Counted from the first letter of the stretch, positions 1-9,537 are shown. The stretch: DNA of 64,000 nt from an uncultured Muribaculaceae bacterium (GCA_944321685.1 CALUMH010000003.1:1-64000); one strand, 5' to 3'. A program made the numbers and translations. Notes: generated by a model from the sequence alone, not told the origin.

Positions 1-1
1 A

Positions 2-40
2 AGGGCTGATTTCCTCGCTTGGAAGTCAGCCCTAATTTCT
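2..40. terminator. Hairpin at window edge, probable terminator
   Basis: AGGGCTGA at 2-9 pairs with TCAGCCCT at 26-33, and the stem extends inward through TTCC/GGAA, giving about 13 bp around a 6-nt loop. It lies just beyond the stop codon of the minus-strand sigma factor gene and could terminate that gene or one outside the window. There is no long T-run on either side, so factor-independent function is uncertain. Confidence 0.45.
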
Positions 41-104
41 ATTGGACATAAAAAGTTTTACCGGACACCAATATTTTATTATTGGCCTATAAACTGGCAG
101 CACA

Positions 105-695
105 TCACATCGTCAATACTATACCGTTGTCTTCCACCATTTTACGAAGGTTGAGAATGGCATAACGCATTCGGCCGAGTGCCGTGTTAATGCTCACATT
201 TGTCAGGTCGGCAATTTCCTTGAAGCTCATATCCTTGTAATACCGCAACAGCAACACATCCTGCTGGCTCTTGGGCAAGGCTTTAATCAATCTCCTGACA
301 TCTGAATGAATTTGATTTCGCACCATGCCGTCTTCAACGGTTTCGTCACACAATTCCTTATCGTTAAGCAAATCATATTCGGCACCGTCGCACGACTGCA
401 AGTTTTCGGCACGTTCCTGCCGATAAAAATCTATTATCAGGTTATGGGCAATACGAGTTATCCATGCCGCAAATTTTCCGTATGCGGCATATCTTCCACT
501 CTTGATGGTAGTTATGGCTTTTATAAACGTTTCTTGGAAGATGTCATTGGCCAACTCCTCATCTTTCACAATGTGGTAAACATAAGAAAACAGTTTGTCC
601 TTATATCTATCGATCAACACATCGAAAGCACGATTGTCTCCATCAATATACATTCTCACCAGTTCATCATCGGTAAGAGAAAATAGTTTATTCAT
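105..695 (-). CDS. ECF-family RNA polymerase sigma factor
   Basis: A 196-residue sigma-70 family protein of the extracytoplasmic-function type, which directs RNA polymerase to a specific promoter set. Region 2 is seen around residues 25-95 (RYKDKLFSYVYHIVKDEE, then NDIFQETFIKA and the FAAWITRIAHNLIIDFYR segment). Region 4 is near residues 130-185, with SQQDVLLLRYYKDMSFKEIA followed by a helix-turn-helix. The length is normal for this group. No anti-sigma gene lies next to it; the neighbour at 842-1213 is a YraN-like protein on the same strand. The regulon cannot be read from the sequence. Confidence 0.9.
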   Translation of the reverse strand: MNKLFSLTDDELVRMYIDGDNRAFDVLIDRYKDKLFSYVYHIVKDEELANDIFQETFIKAITTIKSGRYAAYGKFAAWITRIAHNLIIDFYRQERAENLQSCDGAEYDLLNDKELCDETVEDGMVRNQIHSDVRRLIKALPKSQQDVLLLRYYKDMSFKEIADLTNVSINTALGRMRYAILNLRKMVEDNGIVLTM

Positions 696-841
696 TACTA
701 AACAGGTTATAGTTAATAAGTAATGATTTTTCTATAGGCACAACAAATTAAATTGTTAAACAAAACTATTATTTACTTTGCAAATGTAGCAAAAAAATCA
801 TTCAATAAAAAAAATCACCAAAAAATTTCAAAAATTTCAAT

Positions 842-1213
842 TTAACGATATACCTTGGCCTGTGGGTAAAATGCGTCGGGTATATGTTCCACTACAAATT
901 CTCCGCCATTTCGTGTAACCGTTATTATATCAAACTGAACCTCATGAGGCAAATCAAACAATTGCAAATACACATTGGCGGCACGCACCGTGCGTGCCAC
1001 CTTGGCAGGGGTGATTGCCGCAAGCGGGTCAACATAATCACTTGTGCGAGTTTTCACTTCCACCACCACTATGCGGCCTTGATACTCGCACACTATGTCG
1101 AGTTCATATTTTTGCCAACGCCAATTGGTGTCCCTTACGACATACCCCTTGCTTATCAGATATTCGGCCGCAAGCTCTTCACCACGCTTCCCGGTTTCGT
1201 TATGTTTTGCCAT
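842..1213 (-). CDS. YraN/UPF0102 family nuclease-fold protein
   Basis: A 123-residue protein matching the YraN (UPF0102) family, small proteins with a restriction-endonuclease-like fold whose cellular role is unsettled. Visible features are the N-terminal GKRGEELAAEYLISKGY helix and the catalytic-like core with ELDIV at about residues 38-42 and VVVEVKTR near 48-55. These supply the acidic and lysine residues of a PD-(D/E)XK-like site. It diverges from the tRNA-Glu gene; the roughly 75 bp between them holds the tRNA promoter. The family assignment is strong, but a nuclease activity is inferred from the fold only. Confidence 0.88.
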   Translation of the reverse strand: MAKHNETGKRGEELAAEYLISKGYVVRDTNWRWQKYELDIVCEYQGRIVVVEVKTRTSDYVDPLAAITPAKVARTVRAANVYLQLFDLPHEVQFDIITVTRNGGEFVVEHIPDAFYPQAKVYR

Positions 1214-1237
1214 TTTTTCAAGTTTTTTGAGACAAAG

Positions 1238-1270
1238 TTTTGCAAATATAAAAAATATGCCTAACTTTGC
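1238..1270 (+). promoter_or_regulatory. Bacteroidetes-type promoter of tRNA-Glu
   Basis: TTTTG at 1238-1242 and TAACTTTGC at 1262-1270 are separated by 19 nt, an excellent match to the Bacteroidetes housekeeping promoter (TTTG, N19-21, TAnnTTTG). The expected start is about 15 nt before the tRNA. Confidence 0.75.
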
Positions 1271-1290
1271 AGCGCAATTCGCAAGAATAA

Positions 1291-1363
1291 GGTGATTTAG
1301 TGTAGTGGCCTAGCACGCCACCCTCTCACGGTGGAGACCCGGGTTCGATTCCCGGATTCACTA
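1291..1363 (+). tRNA. tRNA-Glu (anticodon CTC)
   Basis: A 73-nt cloverleaf. The acceptor strand GGTGATT pairs with ATTCACT, with one T-T mismatch and a terminal G-T wobble. The anticodon stem CCACC/GGTGG closes the 7-nt loop CTCTCAC with anticodon CTC. The T-arm is CCGGG-TTCGATT-CCCGG and the discriminator base is A. CCA is not encoded. The anticodon reads GAG (Glu). A promoter lies immediately upstream and a strong terminator immediately downstream, so it is probably transcribed alone. Confidence 0.93.
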
Positions 1364-1372
1364 CTCACCCAA

Positions 1373-1406
1373 AGGACACAACCTCATAAAGTTGTGTCCT
1401 TTTTTA
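1373..1406 (+). terminator. Rho-independent terminator after tRNA-Glu
   Basis: The perfect 10-bp stem AGGACACAAC (1373-1382) / GTTGTGTCCT (1391-1400) with an 8-nt loop is followed by a T-run (TTTTTAT). It ends the tRNA transcript. Confidence 0.92.
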
Positions 1407-1500
1407 TGTAACGTCAACACAAAAAAACAGACCCATTTGTTTTTTTCTACGGCAGTATTGCACTAACTTTGCGCCCGTAAATTACAATTCACATTTGTTC

Positions 1501-1878
1501 ATGAAAGAAGAATTGAAGAAAAAACTCTCGAAAGACCCTAACGGGCTGATGACATATGAATACCTTGCCAACAACATCGACCGCATCGATGCCATTCTGC
1601 CCGAACTGGTGGAAAACATAATAGCTGTTGACCGTACAGGGCAATTCATCATAAGCACGGCCCGGTACCTGCACGCAATAGGCCCCAAAAAATACGCATC
1701 TCAAATCGACATACTGATAAAGGCCGCAATAAGCAAAGACCGCGAACACCGTTACCTTGGCGACTTGATTGCCGACATTTGGGGAGAAGACTATCGCGAC
1801 CACGCCGAGGAACTTTGCAAAAGCGATGACAACTTCAGGCGTATATACAAACGCCTTTATCCCACTTCGCTAATTTAA
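1501..1878 (+). CDS. Conserved hypothetical protein, helical
   Basis: A 125-residue protein that I do not recognise. It is predominantly helical and charged, with no signal peptide, membrane segment or metal-binding motif. A GPKKYASQIDIL segment lies near the middle and the C-terminus ends in YKRLYPTSLI. A TTG two codons upstream is also in frame, but the ATG at 1501 is preferred. A TAACTTTGC box at 1464-1472 marks a likely promoter. The cyclophilin gene begins only 5 nt after its stop, so the two are probably co-transcribed. The ORF is not a shadow: codon use fits the neighbours and the spacing is operon-like. Confidence 0.75.
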   Translation: MKEELKKKLSKDPNGLMTYEYLANNIDRIDAILPELVENIIAVDRTGQFIISTARYLHAIGPKKYASQIDILIKAAISKDREHRYLGDLIADIWGEDYRDHAEELCKSDDNFRRIYKRLYPTSLI

Positions 1879-1883
1879 AAGCA

Positions 1884-2771
1884 ATGAAAGTTATATTCAC
1901 CAACATAAAAATACTGGCATTCGCACTTGCAATAGCCTGCATAGGATGCAGTGCCGACAAAGCAAACAATAATCCGGACGAAAACAACATGACTGCACAG
2001 ACCGACAGCACTGCCACCGACAACGGGCGCACAAGGGTGATGTTCAAAACATCGATGGGCGATTTCACAGTGGAACTGTACAATGAAACACCCAGGCACC
2101 GCGACAACTTCTTGAAATTAGTAAAAGACAGTTTTTATAACGATGTGCTTTTCCACCGTGTAATACGCAATTTCATGATACAAACCGGCGACCCCGACTC
2201 GAAAAACGCTACCCCTGATGCAATGCTCGGCGCTGGAGGCCCCGGTTACAATATCGAAGCCGAAATTGTATATCCTCAATTTTTCCATAAAAAAGGTGCT
2301 TTGGCCGCCGCCCGCCAGGCTGACCAGGTGAACCCTCGCCGCGAGTCTTCGGGTTCTCAATTCTATATCGTCACAGGCCGCCGTTACACTCAAGACCAAC
2401 TCAACCAAATGCAGGCACAAATAGCCAACATGAGGATGCAGCAAATACTCGACTCGCTCGTTGCGCCACGCCGCAAGGAGATAATGAAACTGCGCATGGC
2501 AGGCGACTCGGCCACTATCGACAAGTTAAGCGAAGAATTGATTGCACAAGCAAAGGCCGAATATGACAAAGCTCCTTTCAACTTCACCGACGAACAAGCC
2601 AAGGCTTATACCGCCATCGGTGGCACACCTCACCTTGACGGCCAATACACCGTGTTTGGCGAAGTGACCGACGGAATGGCTGTAATAGAAGCCATTGAAA
2701 ATTCCCCGACAAATAAAGCCGACCGTCCCGACGAAGACATAAAAATAATCTCGGCAACCATCGTCGAATAG
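1884..2771 (+). CDS. Cyclophilin-type peptidyl-prolyl isomerase lipoprotein
   Basis: Catalyses cis-trans isomerisation of proline bonds, here in the periplasm. A 295-residue protein with an N-terminal hydrophobic signal ending in CIGC (Cys22), which suggests lipidation, followed by a low-complexity linker. The cyclophilin core begins at about residue 50 with MGDFTVELYNETPRHRDNF, then VLFHRVIRNFMIQTGDP and a GSQFYIVTG strand. An extra helical insert rich in Gln, Met and Lys (about residues 170-235) separates the core from the last strands (HLDGQYTVFGEV). Such inserted cyclophilins are common in Bacteroidetes. It sits in a tight run with the preceding small protein and the following M16 peptidase. 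Confidence 0.92.
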   Translation: MKVIFTNIKILAFALAIACIGCSADKANNNPDENNMTAQTDSTATDNGRTRVMFKTSMGDFTVELYNETPRHRDNFLKLVKDSFYNDVLFHRVIRNFMIQTGDPDSKNATPDAMLGAGGPGYNIEAEIVYPQFFHKKGALAAARQADQVNPRRESSGSQFYIVTGRRYTQDQLNQMQAQIANMRMQQILDSLVAPRRKEIMKLRMAGDSATIDKLSEELIAQAKAEYDKAPFNFTDEQAKAYTAIGGTPHLDGQYTVFGEVTDGMAVIEAIENSPTNKADRPDEDIKIISATIVE

Positions 2772-2781
2772 CCAGTTCCGC

Positions 2782-4023
2782 ATGATCGAAGTCAACTCTT
2801 TATGCCTGCCAAACGGGTTGAGGCTATTGCACCACCACGACCCTTCGACACAGATGGCCGCCGTCAACCTGACTTACGACGTCGGGGCGCGCGATGAACG
2901 CCCCGGACGCACGGGCATGGCACATCTGTTCGAGCACTTGATGTTTGGAGGCACAAAATCCATACCCAACTTCGACACCCCGCTGCAAGAAGCAGGAGGT
3001 GAAAGTAATGCTTGGACCACAAACGACCTGACAAATTTTTACGAAATAATCCCGGCGCAAAACATCGAAACGGCCTTTTGGCTCGAAAGCGACCGAATGG
3101 CTGCCATGACATTTTCGCAACAGTCGCTCGATGTACAAAAGGGCGTAGTAATCGAAGAGTTCAAGCAACGCTGCATCAACCGTCCTTACGGCGACACCGA
3201 CCACCTGCTTCGTGCCACGGCATTCACAACGCACCCTTACCGCCGTCCCACCATAGGCGAGAAGTTTGAAGACATTGAGAATGTCTCGCTCGACGAAGTT
3301 TATGACTTCTTCAACAACCATTACACTCCAGGCAACGCCATATTGTGCGTGACGGGCAATATCGACTTCGACCGGGCAGCGAGACTTGCCGAAAAATGGT
3401 TTGGAGAGATACCGCCGCGTGCAGCAATCCGCCGCAACATCCCACCCGAACCGCAACAAGAAGCCCCACGGCGCGCCACTTTCAACCGCAACGTGCCCCA
3501 AAACATGATTATAAAGGCCTACCATATGTGCGGCCGCAACCATGACGACTTCCCGGTATGCGACATCATAAGCGACCTGTTGGCCAACGGAAATTCGGCA
3601 CGGTTCTTCAGGAACATACTAATGGAAACCGACTTGTTTTCCGACCTCGACGCTGCCGTATGGGGATCCATCGACCCGGGTCTGCTCGTAATAAAAGGGA
3701 AATTGGCATACGGAGCCGACATCGAAAAAGCAATCGCAACGATTGATGCCGAAACAGCCAAACTTGCCGATGGCGATGCCTCGCAATATGAAATAGAGAA
3801 ATATGTCAACAAGCTCGAATCAAAAGAATGCTTCGAAAACATAAGCTATGCCGAGAAAGCATCGAAACTGTGTTACCGGCAACTGGTTTCGGGCAATGCC
3901 GACGATATAAACCACGAAATAGACAAATATCGCACGATAACTTGCCAACAAGTGGCCGCAGTGTCAGCAAAACTGTTCGATATTTCCAATGAAACCACCA
4001 TAATATATGGTCCCGACTTATAA
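2782..4023 (+). CDS. M16 family zinc metallopeptidase
   Basis: A 413-residue insulinase-superfamily protease. The inverted zinc-binding motif HLFEH occupies residues 48-52, and the downstream metal-ligand glutamate is in GVVIEEFKQR near residue 125. The N-terminal active half is followed by the inactive M16 C-terminal domain, beginning at about residue 185 with HYTPGNAILCVTGN. No signal peptide is visible, so it may be cytoplasmic despite following a periplasmic PPIase by 10 nt. The length fits the single-chain two-domain bacterial type. The substrate is unknown. Confidence 0.92.
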   Translation: MIEVNSLCLPNGLRLLHHHDPSTQMAAVNLTYDVGARDERPGRTGMAHLFEHLMFGGTKSIPNFDTPLQEAGGESNAWTTNDLTNFYEIIPAQNIETAFWLESDRMAAMTFSQQSLDVQKGVVIEEFKQRCINRPYGDTDHLLRATAFTTHPYRRPTIGEKFEDIENVSLDEVYDFFNNHYTPGNAILCVTGNIDFDRAARLAEKWFGEIPPRAAIRRNIPPEPQQEAPRRATFNRNVPQNMIIKAYHMCGRNHDDFPVCDIISDLLANGNSARFFRNILMETDLFSDLDAAVWGSIDPGLLVIKGKLAYGADIEKAIATIDAETAKLADGDASQYEIEKYVNKLESKECFENISYAEKASKLCYRQLVSGNADDINHEIDKYRTITCQQVAAVSAKLFDISNETTIIYGPDL

Positions 4024-4091
4024 CATTGCAATTTATCGCGCTTTAGCCGCAAAAAATAGTTAAATATTAGATGCAATCTTAAAAATTTGCG

Positions 4092-4140
4092 TATATTTGA
4101 CGCTAAATGCAAAAGCCCTCATTATTGGCACAAGGGCTAT
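4092..4140 (+). promoter_or_regulatory. Promoter box and leader hairpin of the DUF349 gene
   Basis: TATATTTG at 4092-4099 fits a Bacteroidetes -7 element, but the matching -33 TTTG is poor. Downstream, AGCCCT (4113-4118) pairs with AGGGCT (4133-4138) across a 14-nt loop, forming a short hairpin in the leader 20 nt before the start codon. Its role is not known. Confidence 0.4.
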
Positions 4141-4160
4141 AACAAAATAAAAATTAATAT

Positions 4161-6077
4161 ATGGAATTGCGAGAAATGTCTGAATCTTGTGAAAACCAAG
4201 AAAAAGATGTAACCTTGAACACCGAAAAGGCCGACAATGCAGCAACCGCCGATGCCGCGCCGGAAGCCCAAACGGAAACAACCGAAAATATTCCCGTGGA
4301 AGCCGCCGAGGCGACCACGGCAGTCGATAATACACAAAATGCCATCGAGCAAGAGCAGCAGGCAAAACCGGCAGCTCCCGACTATTCCGCTCTCGATAAG
4401 CAAGGACTGGTAGCTGCACTCGAAGAGCAGTTGCAACGTCCCATCGAAGCCATACGCGACGATGTAAATCTCATAAAAGTAGCTTTCTACACCTTGCGCA
4501 ATGCCGAAATTGCCGCCGAACGTGAAGAATTTGTGGCCAACGGCAACGAAGAAGCTGCTTTCGCCCCCAAGGAAGATCCCGAAGAAGTAAAATTCAAGGA
4601 ACTCCTTAATACTATAAAAGAAAAACGCGCAGAGTTCAACGCCGAACAAGAAGCCGCAAAGGCCGAAAACCTGAAAAAGAAGCAGGCAATAATCGATGAA
4701 ATAAAAAGCATCGTCGGCGACCCCGATAATATCAACAAGCAGTACAACCGCATACAACAACTTCAGCATGAATTCAAGGCCATAGGCGAAGTGCCGGCTG
4801 CCAATGTCACCGAGACATGGAAAAACTACCAAAAGGCAACCGAAAACTTCTATGACTTGTTGAAGATGAACAAGGAGTTGCGCGACTATGATTTCAAGAA
4901 AAACCTTGAAGCCAAGCAGCAATTGTGTGCCGAAGCCGAGTCGCTCGACAATATCGACGACGTGCTGCTTGCCTTCCGAAAGTTACAAGACCTGCACAAC
5001 CAGTGGAGGGAAATAGGTCCTGTGGCAAAAGAAATTCGCGAAGAACTGTGGGCTCGGTTCAAAGATGCCTCGGCCAAAATAAACAAGAAATACCAGGCTT
5101 TCTTTGAAAACCGCAAGGAAAAAGAGAAAGAAAACGAAGCAGCCAAAATAGCATTGTGCGAAAAAATCGAAGCAATCGACATCGATGCACTGAAGACATT
5201 CGCCAAGTGGGACGAGGCTACAAAAGTCATCATCTCACTGCAAGAAGAATGGAAAAAACTGGGATTTGCTTCTCGCAAGGTCAATGCCGACCTGTTTGCC
5301 CGCTTCCGCCAGACGTGCGACAAGTTCTTTGCCCGCAAGGCTGAATTTTTCAAGGCTATGAAAGAAGAATTTGCAGCAAACCTTGAAAAGAAAATCGCTT
5401 TGTGCGAAAAAGCCGAGGCCTTGAAAGACTCTACCGACTGGAAAAAGACTGCCGACAAACTGGTAGCCCTGCAAAAGGAATGGAAAACCATAGGCCCGGT
5501 TGTAAAAAAGCATAGCGATGCCGTGTGGAAACGCTTCATTGCCGCTTGCGACTACTTCTTTGAACAAAAGAACAAACAAACATCATCGGTACACCAGGCC
5601 GAACACGCCAATCTTGCCGCAAAACGCGAGATTATAGCCGCAATCAACGCCATCATCGATGACGAGGCCGAAACCGACGGTGCAAAGAAAGTGCGCCAAC
5701 TCATGAAAAAGTGGCAAGAAACAGGCCATGTGCCTTTCAAGGAGAAAGATAAAATTTATGCCGAATACAAAGCCGCAATCGACCGAGCTTTTGATAAATT
5801 CGACATGAAAGAAATACGTGCCGAATTAAGCAACTTCGAGTCGTCGCTTGGGTCTTCGAGCCAAGACAAGATGTATCGCGAGCGTGAACGGTTGGTGCGT
5901 ACCTACGAACAAAAATGCAATGAGTTGAAAACCTACGAAAACAACCTCGGCTTCTTCAACGCCAGGTCGAAAGGCGGAAACTCCATGTTGAAAGAAGTAG
6001 AACGGCGCATACAAAAAATCAAAGACGAACTGTCGATACTTGAACAGAAAATCAAGCTCGTTGACGAAAAATTGTAA
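4161..6077 (+). CDS. DUF349 repeat protein
   Basis: A 638-residue, highly charged, mostly coiled-coil protein with several tandem DUF349 units, recognisable by repeated W-K-x-[IL]-G-x-V / F segments (ETWKNYQKAT, NQWREIGPV, EEWKKLGFAS, KEWKTIGPVVKK, KKWQETGHVPFKEKD). The first 75 residues are acidic and Ala/Glu/Thr-rich with no domain. The closing 80 residues are again helical. No signal peptide, so it is cytoplasmic. DUF349 proteins are widespread in Bacteroidetes without a firm biochemical role. It appears to be a single-gene unit. Confidence 0.88.
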   Translation: MELREMSESCENQEKDVTLNTEKADNAATADAAPEAQTETTENIPVEAAEATTAVDNTQNAIEQEQQAKPAAPDYSALDKQGLVAALEEQLQRPIEAIRDDVNLIKVAFYTLRNAEIAAEREEFVANGNEEAAFAPKEDPEEVKFKELLNTIKEKRAEFNAEQEAAKAENLKKKQAIIDEIKSIVGDPDNINKQYNRIQQLQHEFKAIGEVPAANVTETWKNYQKATENFYDLLKMNKELRDYDFKKNLEAKQQLCAEAESLDNIDDVLLAFRKLQDLHNQWREIGPVAKEIREELWARFKDASAKINKKYQAFFENRKEKEKENEAAKIALCEKIEAIDIDALKTFAKWDEATKVIISLQEEWKKLGFASRKVNADLFARFRQTCDKFFARKAEFFKAMKEEFAANLEKKIALCEKAEALKDSTDWKKTADKLVALQKEWKTIGPVVKKHSDAVWKRFIAACDYFFEQKNKQTSSVHQAEHANLAAKREIIAAINAIIDDEAETDGAKKVRQLMKKWQETGHVPFKEKDKIYAEYKAAIDRAFDKFDMKEIRAELSNFESSLGSSSQDKMYRERERLVRTYEQKCNELKTYENNLGFFNARSKGGNSMLKEVERRIQKIKDELSILEQKIKLVDEKL

Positions 6078-6144
6078 CAGCCGCGCACTCCAGCACGGCT
6101 TTGCACACATTCTCGTTCCGACAGAATGCCATTCGATAAAGAAC

Positions 6145-6180
6145 AGTGGCTGCCCGGCAAACGACAAACAGGCAGCCACT
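6145..6180. terminator. Hairpin downstream of the DUF349 gene
   Basis: The perfect 10-bp inverted repeat AGTGGCTGCC (6145-6154) / GGCAGCCACT (6171-6180) has a 16-nt loop. No T-run follows, so it is either a weak terminator or an mRNA 3' stabiliser. Confidence 0.5.
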
Positions 6181-6286
6181 TGTGATATATAGTATGCTCC
6201 GGGCACCATTGCCGCAAGAGCTTAGACCCACTTTCCATTATTAAGCATCATATAACGCTTCTTAAAACTCGCTTTTTTGTGATACC

Positions 6287-7663
6287 ATGGTGAAAAAAGG
6301 CAGATACGGGCAATTTATCAGGGGGCTTTTCACTACAATCGACTTCCTGATATTGAACCTTACATATTTGATTTTATACCTGCTTCATGATGGCCCCGAC
6401 GACTTCTTTACCCGTCAAGTGTGGTTCATGATGAACATAGCATTTGCCGTAGGATGTTCCATTTATTCCAACATCCACAGTCGTCGTGTGCTTTTTGCCG
6501 ACCGCGTGGTTCTTACGGCAACCAAGTCGGTTACTCTTTTCGCCGTTATTTTCTTTGCATTCCTGCTGTTCCTTAACCTCAATAACATACGTGTACTCAC
6601 ATTCATCGAGTTCTTCCTCATTTTTTTCCCATTATTGTCGTTATGGTGGCTTCTATCAAGGCAAATGCTCAAGGTTTACCGCAGCCGAGGTTTCAATTTC
6701 AAGCGCATCATAATCATTGGCGGCGGCATAGTGGGGCGCAGGCTGCTCGACGAGATGCTCGAAGACAATGGTTACGGATACCGCATTATGGGGCTTTTCG
6801 ACGATACCCCAAGCACCATCAGCTTCTACAAAGGGAAAATTGCCGATGTTGACCAGTTCATCAAGGACAACCTTATCGATGAAATGTTCTGCACCCTGCC
6901 CGACGGGGAAGAAGGTCTCGTGCAGAGAATGATAAGGATTGCCGACAACAACGCCATCGATTTCTATTATGTACCGCAATTCGGGCGTGCCATAAAACGG
7001 CAATTCGACTTGCAATCAATTGGCAATGTCCCCATTTTGGCCATACGCCCCAACCCGCTCAGCAAGCCCGTCAACCGTGTAATAAAGCGCATTTTCGATT
7101 TCATTTTCTCGTCATGCGCACTCATTATTCTTATTCCGTTGGCTTTAATCCCCATAGCCATAGGCATAAAACTATCTTCACGAGGACCTGTTTTCTTCAA
7201 GCAGAAGCGCACCGGATACAGGGGGAAAGAATTCACCTGTTACAAATTCCGCACAATGAAAGTCAACAGCGAGAGCGACAGCCTGCAAGCCACCGAACAC
7301 GATCCGCGCAAAACGCATTTCGGCGACTTCCTGCGCCGTAACAGCCTCGACGAATTACCGCAATTCTTCAACGTGTGGCGCGGCGAGATGTCGATTGTTG
7401 GTCCACGACCGCATATGCTGAAGCACACGCAAGACTATAGCGCACTAATCGACAAGTATATGGTGCGCCACACCATAAAGCCGGGAATTACCGGTTGGGC
7501 ACAAGTAAACGGCTACCGGGGTGAGACTCGCGAGCTATGGCAAATGGAGAAACGAGTGGAGTGCGACGTATGGTATGCCGAAAACTGGAATTTCATGCTC
7601 GACTTGAAAATAATCTTCCTCACCATCAAGAATGCTTTATGCGGTGAAAAAAATGCGTTTTGA
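6287..7663 (+). CDS. Undecaprenyl-phosphate sugar-phosphate transferase (polyprenyl glycosylphosphotransferase)
   Basis: Initiates surface polysaccharide synthesis by moving a sugar-1-phosphate from a nucleotide sugar to undecaprenyl phosphate at the inner membrane. The 458-residue WcaJ/WbaP-like protein has four or five N-terminal membrane segments, then a Rossmann-like domain beginning IIIIGGGIVGRRLLDEML (about 142-160). A further hydrophobic anchor lies near 265-290, followed by the catalytic bacterial sugar transferase domain with FFKQKRTGYRGKEFTCYKFRTM and DELPQFFNVWRGEMSIVGPRP. RecQ follows 9 nt downstream. It may prime the glycan built by the 44-64 kb cluster; this link is inference. 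Sugar specificity cannot be read. Confidence 0.93.
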   Translation: MVKKGRYGQFIRGLFTTIDFLILNLTYLILYLLHDGPDDFFTRQVWFMMNIAFAVGCSIYSNIHSRRVLFADRVVLTATKSVTLFAVIFFAFLLFLNLNNIRVLTFIEFFLIFFPLLSLWWLLSRQMLKVYRSRGFNFKRIIIIGGGIVGRRLLDEMLEDNGYGYRIMGLFDDTPSTISFYKGKIADVDQFIKDNLIDEMFCTLPDGEEGLVQRMIRIADNNAIDFYYVPQFGRAIKRQFDLQSIGNVPILAIRPNPLSKPVNRVIKRIFDFIFSSCALIILIPLALIPIAIGIKLSSRGPVFFKQKRTGYRGKEFTCYKFRTMKVNSESDSLQATEHDPRKTHFGDFLRRNSLDELPQFFNVWRGEMSIVGPRPHMLKHTQDYSALIDKYMVRHTIKPGITGWAQVNGYRGETRELWQMEKRVECDVWYAENWNFMLDLKIIFLTIKNALCGEKNAF

Positions 7664-7672
7664 CAAACGGAC

Positions 7673-9514
7673 ATGAACAACGACTTGAAACCACGCGCAC
7701 TTGCAGTTCTTCGCCGTTTCTATGGCTACGACTCGTTCTACCCCCTGCAATTCGAGGCCATACAATGCGTCATGCAAGGGAACGATGCCGTGGTGCTGAT
7801 GCCCACCGGAGGCGGCAAGTCGCTATGTTTTCAAATCCCTGCTCTCCTGTCCGACGGCTGCACAATCGTCATTTCCCCTTTGCTTGCCCTGATGAAGGAC
7901 CAGGTGGATGCCTTGCAGGCAATGGGCATTCCGGCGGCATCGGTCAACAGTTCGCAAACCGACGGTTATAACCGTGAAGTCATCGAACAAGTATATGCCG
8001 GACGCATAAAATTATTATATATTTCACCCGAACGGTTGCTTGCCGAAGTCGAACAGTGGTCAAGCATGATAAAAATAAGCTTGTTTGCCATCGATGAGGC
8101 ACATTGCATATCGCAATGGGGACATGACTTCCGCCCCGAATATACCCAACTTGCATCTTTGCGGCAACGTTTCCCGGGCGTGCCGATTATGGCTCTGACG
8201 GCAACTGCCGACCGCCTCACTCGCGACGATATTGCCAGCCAGCTCAACATCCCCGACGCGCGGCTGTTCATGACATCGTTCGACCGGCCAAATATTGCAC
8301 TCAACGTGGTGAGCAACGTGAGCGGAAACGACAAGTTGAAAATAATAACGCGATTTATCGACTCGCACAAGGGCGAAAGCGGAATCATATACAGCCTGCG
8401 GCGTGCCGACACCGAAAAAATGGCATCGCGGCTGCAATCGCTCGGTTACAATGCCGCTGCGTTCCATGCCGGAATGCCAACGCCGGGAAAAGAACAAGTG
8501 CAAACGGCATTTCTGAACGATGACATTGCCATAGTGTGCGCCACCATAGCATTCGGCATGGGCATCAACAAGAGCAATGTGCGGTGGGTAATCCACAGCA
8601 ATATGCCTAAGAACATCGAATGCTACTACCAGGAAATAGGCCGGGCCGGGCGCGACGGTATGCCGGCAACTGCATTGATGTTCTACTCATTTGCCGATGT
8701 CATAACCCTGCGCAGTTTCGCGCAAAATTCAGGCCTTGCATCGGTCAATATGAACAAACTGCAACGCATCCAGCAATATGCCGAGAGCGATGTGTGTCGC
8801 CGCCGGACTTTGCTAAGCTACTTCAATGAACGCTACGAACATGATTGTGGCAACTGCGATGTGTGCCTCAATCCTCCCGAACGCTTCGATGCCACAGTAC
8901 TGTGCCAAATGGCACTGAGCGCGATAGTGCGCACCGGTGGCAAAGAAGGCGTATCGGCAATTATCGACATACTGCGAGGGTCGGCCAAGACCGACATCGT
9001 GGCCAAGGGATACAACACCCTGCGCACCTACGGCGTGGGCCGTGACCTTAGTTTTCCGGCATGGAATGCCTATATGCTGCAAATGTTGCAAATGGGAATA
9101 ATCGATGTGGCATATGACGACTACAACCACCTGCGCGTAACGGCTTACGGCTGGGAGATACTTAAAGGCACTCGCCAAGTGATGCTATCCAAGTTTTCAT
9201 ACTCCGGGCGGCAGGCTACAGCCGACGCAAAAGAAAAGAAACCGCGCCAAGGACAATTGCAAAATATGCCTCCGGCCGACAAGGAACTCTTTGAACGGCT
9301 CAAAGAAACACGCCTTGCCATTGCCAGGGCACAGAGGGTAGCCCCATACATAGTTTTCAGCGACAAAGTGCTTGACGTGATTGCCCGCTACCGCCCCACA
9401 ACGCGTGAAGAATTCTCCGGGCTGTACGGTGTCGGCGAAAAGAAGACCGAAATGTATTGGCGCCCATTTACCTCCGCCGTCCGCGCATACCTTGAAACGC
9501 ACTCCGGGAAATAA
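7673..9514 (+). CDS. recQ: ATP-dependent DNA helicase RecQ
   Basis: A 3'-5' DNA helicase of recombination and replication repair. The 613-residue protein carries Walker A MPTGGGKS (residues 43-50), a DEAH box in IDEAHCISQWGHDFRPEY, helicase motif VI QEIGRAGRDG, and the RecQ zinc-binding cysteines in CRRRTLLSYF...CGNCDVC near residue 370-395. These are followed by a winged-helix RQC region and an HRDC domain at about 540-610. This is the complete bacterial RecQ architecture. It overlaps no neighbour; the B12 riboswitch promoter starts right after its stop codon. Confidence 0.96.
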   Translation: MNNDLKPRALAVLRRFYGYDSFYPLQFEAIQCVMQGNDAVVLMPTGGGKSLCFQIPALLSDGCTIVISPLLALMKDQVDALQAMGIPAASVNSSQTDGYNREVIEQVYAGRIKLLYISPERLLAEVEQWSSMIKISLFAIDEAHCISQWGHDFRPEYTQLASLRQRFPGVPIMALTATADRLTRDDIASQLNIPDARLFMTSFDRPNIALNVVSNVSGNDKLKIITRFIDSHKGESGIIYSLRRADTEKMASRLQSLGYNAAAFHAGMPTPGKEQVQTAFLNDDIAIVCATIAFGMGINKSNVRWVIHSNMPKNIECYYQEIGRAGRDGMPATALMFYSFADVITLRSFAQNSGLASVNMNKLQRIQQYAESDVCRRRTLLSYFNERYEHDCGNCDVCLNPPERFDATVLCQMALSAIVRTGGKEGVSAIIDILRGSAKTDIVAKGYNTLRTYGVGRDLSFPAWNAYMLQMLQMGIIDVAYDDYNHLRVTAYGWEILKGTRQVMLSKFSYSGRQATADAKEKKPRQGQLQNMPPADKELFERLKETRLAIARAQRVAPYIVFSDKVLDVIARYRPTTREEFSGLYGVGEKKTEMYWRPFTSAVRAYLETHSGK

Positions 9515-9537
9515 GGAAATTTAAACAGGCACTTAAA

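Noticed and set aside
771..781. TTTACTTTGC promoter-like box on the plus strand
   Set aside because: No plus-strand gene follows for about 500 nt; likely chance in AT-rich spacer.
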